In this document: positions 51,162-55,338 of the stretch, piece by piece
Layout: each line of letters opens with the position of its first letter
How positions within the stretch are numbered: position 1 is the stretch's first letter
Assembly (NCBI GenBank): GCA_910579505.1
Contig: CAJTTZ010000004.1
Span: 198,425 to 253,762, forward strand
DNA from: an uncultured Lachnospiraceae bacterium
GTDB lineage: Bacteria; Bacillota; Clostridia; Lachnospirales; Lachnospiraceae
Reading direction: 5' to 3'
Length of the DNA stretch: 55,338 nucleotides
Translations under genes and position numbers: made by a program
Notes under the pieces: model-generated
The model's input: the letters and a program-made list of their open reading frames with translations, nothing else
Database searches by the model: none
Told to the model about the DNA's origin: nothing

Positions 51162-52577
51162 TCACCTGTCATACCCCTGCACATACACGAAAGAATCACC
51201 GTCGTTTTCCCTGTCCATACAGTAATCCGGGTGTAGAGCCGCCTCCACAAAGTCCCCGCCTCCCGGCTCTATCACCGTCACCGATATCCCAAGCGCCCGC
51301 TCCACATCCGAAACCGTGACATCGTCCAGAAAGACCTGCTCCCCGCTGCGAAGCATATTGGACGGGATGAACAGGACGTCGCCCAGACCCTCCCCTGCCT
51401 GCTGCCGCTCCTTTAACTGGGCGATCAGGTCCTGCCCCGTAACCAGTCCGGCAACGGTGATCGTCTCACCAAAAAAATCGTTCCTGACAGGAAAGACATG
51501 CACGGCAAGTCCCGGACAGACGCCGCACAGCTCCCTGGCCGCATCCTGTATCAGAGGATACGCCAGTTTGCCCGTGGCCACAGTGATTGTCCGCTTCACA
51601 TCCGCCGGTCGGCCTTGACCGCTCTGGTCATCTGCAACCGTCCGCATCGCCTCCGCAAATTCCTCCCGGAAAAGCCGCATCATACCCACGCCGTTTTCCA
51701 GCTGAATATATCCGTCGTATCGTTCCTCTTCCGGGAAGTCCCGCTCCGCCAGCATGTAAAATTCATCACTGGCATGAACAAAGTGTAGACCATACTGGTC
51801 AAAGCAAACCTTCTGGTACGTCTCGATCATGTCAATGATCTCTCCCGCCTCCTCCTTGGTAAACAGCTCCAAAGGACAGAGCCCTTCCCGGTACTTCGTA
51901 ATCCCCGCGGGCACCACAGACACACTCCGCATAAAGGGCAGATATTTCATCAGATCCGTAATGCTGCGCCGCAGTTCTTCCCCGTCGTTGACTCCCTTAC
52001 AGCACACAATCTGCCCGTTCATCTCCACATGCCCCTCGTAAAAGCGGTCAAGAAAGCGCAGTTTTTCCCCCGCAAAACGGTTGTGCAGCATCCTGCACCG
52101 AAGCGCGGGGTTTGTGGTCTGCACCGATATGTTGATGGGCGCAAGCTGCATCTGGATGATGCGCTCCACGTCCCGCTCGTCCATGTTGGTCAATGTGATA
52201 TAATTGCCCTGCAGGAAAGAGAGCCGGGAATCGTCATCCTTGAAATACAGCGTTTCCCGCATCCCCGGCGGCATCTGGTCAATGAAGCAGAAGATGCACT
52301 TGTTGCTGCAGGAACGGTAGTCGCTCATCAGGCCGTTCTCAAATTCCACGCCCAGATCCTCGTCGTAGTCCTTGTCGATCTCCAATAGCCACTCCTCGCC
52401 GTCCGCCTTGCGCACAAGCGCCTCCACATACTCGTCCTTCATCAGGTAACGGTAGTCAAACACATCCCCTATTTTCTCGTTGTTAATGGAAAGAAGGACG
52501 TCGCCCGCCTCAATCCCCATCTCCTGTGCGATGGAACCGGGGGCTACCTCCTTCACCACATGCTCTGTCTTATGCAA
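51162..52577 (-). CDS. DUF512 radical-SAM protein with N-terminal PDZ domain
   Basis: The product (about 471 residues) belongs to the DUF512 family of Firmicutes. It has a PDZ-like domain (IAQEMGIEAGDVLLSINNEKIGD), the radical-SAM cluster motif C-x3-C-x2-C in CSNKCIFCFIDQMPPGMR (about residue 93), and then a long DUF512 region with SVVPAGITKYREGL, ISVQTTNP and the C-terminal LFIPSNMLRSGEQVFLDDV. The reaction is not known, although it is conserved near genes for ribosome assembly GTPases in many Clostridia. The frame opens at GTG 52583, but GAGG is correctly spaced (7 bases) from the TTG at 52577, which I prefer. Confidence 0.9.
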   Translation of the reverse strand: MHKTEHVVKEVAPGSIAQEMGIEAGDVLLSINNEKIGDVFDYRYLMKDEYVEALVRKADGEEWLLEIDKDYDEDLGVEFENGLMSDYRSCSNKCIFCFIDQMPPGMRETLYFKDDDSRLSFLQGNYITLTNMDERDVERIIQMQLAPINISVQTTNPALRCRMLHNRFAGEKLRFLDRFYEGHVEMNGQIVCCKGVNDGEELRRSITDLMKYLPFMRSVSVVPAGITKYREGLCPLELFTKEEAGEIIDMIETYQKVCFDQYGLHFVHASDEFYMLAERDFPEEERYDGYIQLENGVGMMRLFREEFAEAMRTVADDQSGQGRPADVKRTITVATGKLAYPLIQDAARELCGVCPGLAVHVFPVRNDFFGETITVAGLVTGQDLIAQLKERQQAGEGLGDVLFIPSNMLRSGEQVFLDDVTVSDVERALGISVTVIEPGGGDFVEAALHPDYCMDRENDGDSFVYVQGYDR

Positions 52578-52611
52578 ATCCACACCTCTTCTGCCATATC
52601 AAAATTCCTAC

Positions 52612-52639
52612 GGCGAATGCCGCTTTTCAGGCATTCGCC
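52612..52639. repeat. Perfect 10-bp hairpin beside palindromic element copy 2
   Basis: GGCGAATGCC and GGCATTCGCC flank an 8-base loop (GCTTTTCA). It sits directly beside the multi-stem element and before the DUF512 gene, and could act as a terminator or attenuator in either direction, although no U-run is clear. Confidence 0.55.
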
Positions 52640-52640
52640 C

Positions 52641-52742
52641 AAGTGAAACGGAGTTGCCATGCAACTCCTAGAACTTCCAAGTCAGCTTTGCTGACTTTGC
52701 GATGCAGCCTCTGCTGCTGAGCTTTAGAAGTTCTTTTCACTT
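52641..52742. repeat. Multi-stem palindromic element, copy 2
   Basis: AAGTGAAA (52641-52648) pairs with TTTCACTT (52735-52742). Inside are GGAGTTGC-CAT-GCAACTCC (52650-52668) and AGAACTTC (52670-52677) with GAAGTTCT (52727-52734), enclosing two further hairpins (AAGTCAGC-TTT-GCTGACTT and GCAGC-CTCT-GCTGC). It shares the conserved outer and first stems with 39735-39814 and likewise begins directly beside the stop codon of a leftward gene. Confidence 0.8.
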
Positions 52743-52744
52743 TG

Positions 52745-53551
52745 TTACCAGTCAGAATCCCAATCGTCGTAACTGCTGTCCCAACTGTCCCCGCTGTCCC
52801 AGTCGTAGTCGGAGTCCCAGTCGTCGCTCGCCCACTCCTTCTCGCTGTACCATGACGTTTCGGTGAAATCCCCCACCTCGTACCCGACGCACCAGCTGCG
52901 CGACTGATAATAGTCATCCGCGTTCTTTTCAAGCTCCCTGTCCACCTGCGTGGGCGACCAGTCCTCGTCGTAGTCGTCCCACTCATACCAGCAGGAAGTA
53001 TCATAATAATAAGTATTGTCCTGATATAAATAGTACCCGCCGGAAGGTCCCGCTGCAAACCAGCCCACGAGCAGCATCACCATAACCAGGCCAAAAATAA
53101 CCATCTGGTATATAAAGCTTCTCTTCAGGGCTTTTCCGATCCCGGTGGACACGCTCGCGCTCTTCGATCCCTTCGCGCCCATATGGCGCTTTTGCTCACT
53201 CACCCGCTCGTTGATCTTCATGTAAAGCTCGTTGACCGCGTAAGCCTCGTCATTGCCTGCATACCGAACCGCCCGGGTGCCGTCCGCCTTATTTTTATAT
53301 ACGATAAAATTGCCTGTGGCCTCGTCCCGGTAAATACCGTAGGCTTTCGCGCCCCGGTAGTCCTCGCCGAGAAACACCCGCATATCTTTAAGCGGCAGAT
53401 TATGCCGCTGACAGTATGCCCGCAGTTCTTCTATTGTCGTGGGAACGCCGTAGGCCGCCCTTTTCACACGCCTGTTTGACGCTCCGCAGTGCGGACAGGT
53501 CTGCGCCGTTTCAGGAATCATCTGTCCGCAGTATTCGCATGGTATTTTCAT
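52745..53551 (-). CDS. Zinc-ribbon membrane protein with Trp/Asp-rich tail
   Basis: A 268-residue protein: an N-terminal zinc ribbon (CEYCGQMIPETAQTCPHCGA), a middle domain with LRAYCQRHNLPLKDMRVFLGED and FIVYKNKADGTRAVRY, a single membrane helix (about residues 133-155) and an outer region rich in Tyr, Trp and Asp. The last 30 residues are imperfect WDSDYDW/WDSSYDDW repeats. Zinc ribbon inside and acidic aromatic tail outside suggest a membrane adaptor; the function is unknown. GGGG lies before the ATG. The stop is adjacent to palindromic element copy 2. Confidence 0.82.
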   Translation of the reverse strand: MKIPCEYCGQMIPETAQTCPHCGASNRRVKRAAYGVPTTIEELRAYCQRHNLPLKDMRVFLGEDYRGAKAYGIYRDEATGNFIVYKNKADGTRAVRYAGNDEAYAVNELYMKINERVSEQKRHMGAKGSKSASVSTGIGKALKRSFIYQMVIFGLVMVMLLVGWFAAGPSGGYYLYQDNTYYYDTSCWYEWDDYDEDWSPTQVDRELEKNADDYYQSRSWCVGYEVGDFTETSWYSEKEWASDDWDSDYDWDSGDSWDSSYDDWDSDW

Positions 53552-53617
53552 GGGTTCCCCTTTCCGTCCTTTTTATACCGATTATACAGGGAATCTGCAC
53601 AATCATGCAATACCGCA

Positions 53618-53791
53618 TTACTCCAGTATCGTGTACTGCAGCATCTCATATAGGAGTTTCGTCCCCTCCTTGATCTCCGGCGGCAAAAGCGCGCGGGCAA
53701 CAAGCTTATAGCCGTCCTCCTGCTCGTCGATGCGCTCCAGATTCGCATAATCCCCGTCAATGCTCGCTACCCGGTACTGAAATGTATACAT
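53618..53791 (-). CDS. Small DUF3006-like protein
   Basis: A 57-residue protein (MYTFQYRVASIDGDYANLERI ... ARALLPPEIKEGTKLLYEML). The pattern 'DGDYANLE...LLP..IKEGT' resembles DUF3006, small beta-rich proteins of unknown function. AGGAG lies 10 bases upstream of the ATG at 53791; a TTG seven codons earlier is less likely. It is followed by the zinc-ribbon gene after 66 bases. Confidence 0.7.
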   Translation of the reverse strand: MYTFQYRVASIDGDYANLERIDEQEDGYKLVARALLPPEIKEGTKLLYEMLQYTILE

Positions 53792-53916
53792 GCCTTTCCT
53801 GCTCCTTTTCAACAGTTTTTCTTTTCATGGGATCCCGCACTGTTTGCAGCGTTCTGTCCCCTCACCACAGTATACCTTATTTTTTCCCGAAACGCCATAT
53901 TCCCTTGTATTCCTTT

Positions 53917-53945
53917 TTTATGTAAGATATGATAATCATACAGTA
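53917..53945 (+). promoter_or_regulatory. Possible promoter of the MerR-type gene
   Basis: TTGTAT, a 17-base spacer and TATGAT precede the start by about 35 bases. The match is moderate. MerR regulators often act on promoters with long spacers, and this one has normal spacing. Confidence 0.3.
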
Positions 53946-53974
53946 ACAGTACGGTTAAAGGAAACGGTGTCACA

Positions 53975-54838
53975 ATGAATAAGAAAGATAAACTTCTCAC
54001 AATCGGACAGTTTGCCGCCATGCACGGCATCAACAAAAAAACCCTTATGTGGTATGACGAGATCGGGCTGTTTCAACCTGTCTTCATCCATCCCGAAAAC
54101 GGCTACCGCTGTTACAGCTATCGCCAGAGTCCTGTTCTGGAAACCATCCTCTTACTGCGCGAACTGGACGTTTCCGTCCGCGAAATACAGGACTTTCTGC
54201 AAAAACGCTCCGCCGCTTCCCTGAAGAATCTTCTGGAAGAAAAAATCACGGCACTCGACTTACAGATCAGCCACCTTCAGGCTGTCCGCACAACGCTCTG
54301 CACACACCGCCAGAACATGGAAACCCTGCTGACCATGGACCTATCCGAAATCAGCATCATCGAGAAGGAGGAACGCTGTCTTGTCACCGTGGACGTGAGC
54401 CGGGAAACCTCTTTTGAGGAGGAAGTCGAACTGATTACCGCCGAGACGGAAAAGTATCGTCTCGGACGCCTGCACGAAGCTTCCTACGGCTCCATGATTC
54501 CCGTCGCCAGTCTGCAGGACGGCAGCTTTGACGATTACTGCAAATTATTTATTGAAATTCCCTTCCTCTCCTACGAAGCGGGACTTCATATCACGCCCGG
54601 CGGGAAATATCTGAGGGCTTTCTACAAAGGCGCATGGGACGGCATCCCGGACCGCTACCGGGAAATTCTTGCCTACGCGAAAGAGCGTCATCTGACGCTC
54701 CACGGTTTTTCCTATGAGATGGGAATCAACGAAAACGTGATCGACCGAATCGAGGATTATATTGTCCAGATTGAAATTCCTATACAATCCCCAATAATTT
54801 CCCGATCCAGTACACCAGGCCAAGCGCCCAGCTTGTGA
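53975..54838 (+). CDS. MerR-family transcriptional regulator with effector-binding domain
   Basis: The 287-residue protein has an N-terminal MerR winged helix (LLTIGQFAAMHGINKKTLMWYDEIGLFQP, NGYRCYSYRQ), a coiled dimerisation helix (about 75-120) and a C-terminal GyrI-like effector domain (RCLVTVDVSRETSF ... GKYLRAFYKGAWDGIPDRY). The layout matches BmrR-type activators that bind hydrophobic compounds and control transporters. No transporter is adjacent. Its last 59 bases overlap the 3' end of spoVAC on the opposite strand. Confidence 0.92.
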   Translation: MNKKDKLLTIGQFAAMHGINKKTLMWYDEIGLFQPVFIHPENGYRCYSYRQSPVLETILLLRELDVSVREIQDFLQKRSAASLKNLLEEKITALDLQISHLQAVRTTLCTHRQNMETLLTMDLSEISIIEKEERCLVTVDVSRETSFEEEVELITAETEKYRLGRLHEASYGSMIPVASLQDGSFDDYCKLFIEIPFLSYEAGLHITPGGKYLRAFYKGAWDGIPDRYREILAYAKERHLTLHGFSYEMGINENVIDRIEDYIVQIEIPIQSPIISRSSTPGQAPSL

Positions 54839-55277
54839 ATATTCCGTACAGGATCACCGGTCCGGCGATGGTGAAAATTTTACAGCCGATACCGAATACC
54901 TGTCCTTCCTTCTGGTATTCAATCGCCGCCGAAGCCACGGAGTTTGCAAACCCGGTGATCGGTACAAGCGCGCCCGCGCCGCCCCATTCCACACATTTAT
55001 GGTAGAGCCCGAAGCCGGTTAACAGTACGCTCGCCAGCACCAGCAGCATGGAACACCACGAACCCGCCGTCTCCTTGTCAAGCCCCATGCTGTTTGTGGC
55101 ATAATTCAAAATGCACTGCCCGATCACGCAGATGATACCGCCCACAACAAAAGCTTTTGCCATGCGCACAGGCATACTGTATTTCGGCGTCGTCTGCTCC
55201 ACATGCTGCCTGTAAGCCTGCTCCTTCTCCTGCTGCGTCATCTTTTCGTCCTGATTTTTTGTTTCGTTCTGTGTCAT
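54780..55277 (-). CDS. spoVAC: Stage V sporulation protein AC
   Basis: The 165-residue membrane protein is SpoVAC, a component of the dipicolinic-acid channel of the forespore inner membrane. After a hydrophilic N-terminal tail (about 35 residues) it shows GGIICVIGQCILNY, LASVLLTGFGLYHK, the conserved GAGALVPITGFANSVASAAIEYQKEG and GLVYWIGKL. It has four hydrophobic segments. AGGAG lies upstream of the ATG. In the usual operon spoVAD follows at once; here a MerR gene converges on it, and spoVAD lies 32 kb further downstream on the same strand. No sigma-G promoter could be seen in the 61 bases left in the window. Confidence 0.94.
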   Translation of the reverse strand: MTQNETKNQDEKMTQQEKEQAYRQHVEQTTPKYSMPVRMAKAFVVGGIICVIGQCILNYATNSMGLDKETAGSWCSMLLVLASVLLTGFGLYHKCVEWGGAGALVPITGFANSVASAAIEYQKEGQVFGIGCKIFTIAGPVILYGIFTSWALGLVYWIGKLLGIV

Positions 55278-55338
55278 GATACTTTTTCTCCTATCTCAAT
55301 ATTTGAAATTTGTCAATATATCTCCCGATATATTTTTA

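Noticed and set aside
55278..55338. Promoter for spoVAC in the last bases
   Set aside because: A TTGACA is present but no acceptable -10, and no sigma-G pair fits; the promoter may lie outside the window.

Overview
The window looks like a chromosomal segment of a spore-forming gut Firmicute of the Lachnospiraceae type (Clostridium cluster XIVa). The support is the presence of spoVAD and spoVAC, hybrid histidine kinases of the family's usual architecture, a DUF512 radical-SAM protein, strong AAGGAG-type ribosome sites with many TTG/GTG starts, and a two-part base composition. No rRNA, tRNA, CRISPR array or intact insertion sequence was seen.

Left part (about 1-21.3 kb, all leftward): one long surface-polysaccharide locus. 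In transcription order it holds a secreted protein, a GT-C type membrane glycosyltransferase, an SH3-domain membrane protein, rfbF-rfbG-rfbH (CDP-3,6-dideoxy-4-ketohexose pathway), a sugar-phosphate cyclase, an FGGY kinase, an aldolase fused to a Rossmann-like domain, an SDR, a thiamine-diphosphate lyase, a VOC protein, a second SDR/epimerase, a polyprenyl-type GT2, a Wzx flippase, another GT2, a hexapeptide acyltransferase, a DUF4422 transferase and a polytopic protein whose reading frame ends at an in-frame TGA. Genes are tightly packed or overlapping. The sequence becomes strikingly AT-rich left of about 15 kb, as expected for an exchanged serotype cassette. The gene set suggests a branched-chain and/or carbocyclic (cyclitol-like) sugar made on site, and this is the most interesting metabolic system in the window.

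Middle part (21.3-32.9 kb, leftward): spoVAD with its own sigma-G-like promoter; a degenerate Nudix protein with pyrF; a TPR lipoprotein; and a SUV3-like RNA helicase - Sfp-type transferase - alpha/beta hydrolase - periplasmic-sensor EAL phosphodiesterase - YdcF operon. At 33.0-39.7 kb a rightward signalling operon carries an HD-GYP response regulator, a hybrid kinase with receiver and Hpt domains, and a hybrid kinase-receiver fused to a DegV lipid-binding domain.

Right part (39.8-55.3 kb, mostly leftward): an Rpn-type nuclease gene with a consensus promoter; an S41 protease lipoprotein with a histidine kinase/response regulator pair; a TetM-like ribosomal GTPase fused to a YacP/Rae1-like NYN nuclease; a membrane methyl-accepting protein; a GNAT enzyme; a DUF512 protein; a zinc-ribbon membrane protein; a small DUF3006-like protein; a MerR regulator; and spoVAC. 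Two copies of a multi-stem palindromic element sit directly after stop codons at 39.7 and 52.7 kb, and a 10-mer, GTTTACATAA, recurs far more often than expected between 28.8 and 51.2 kb.
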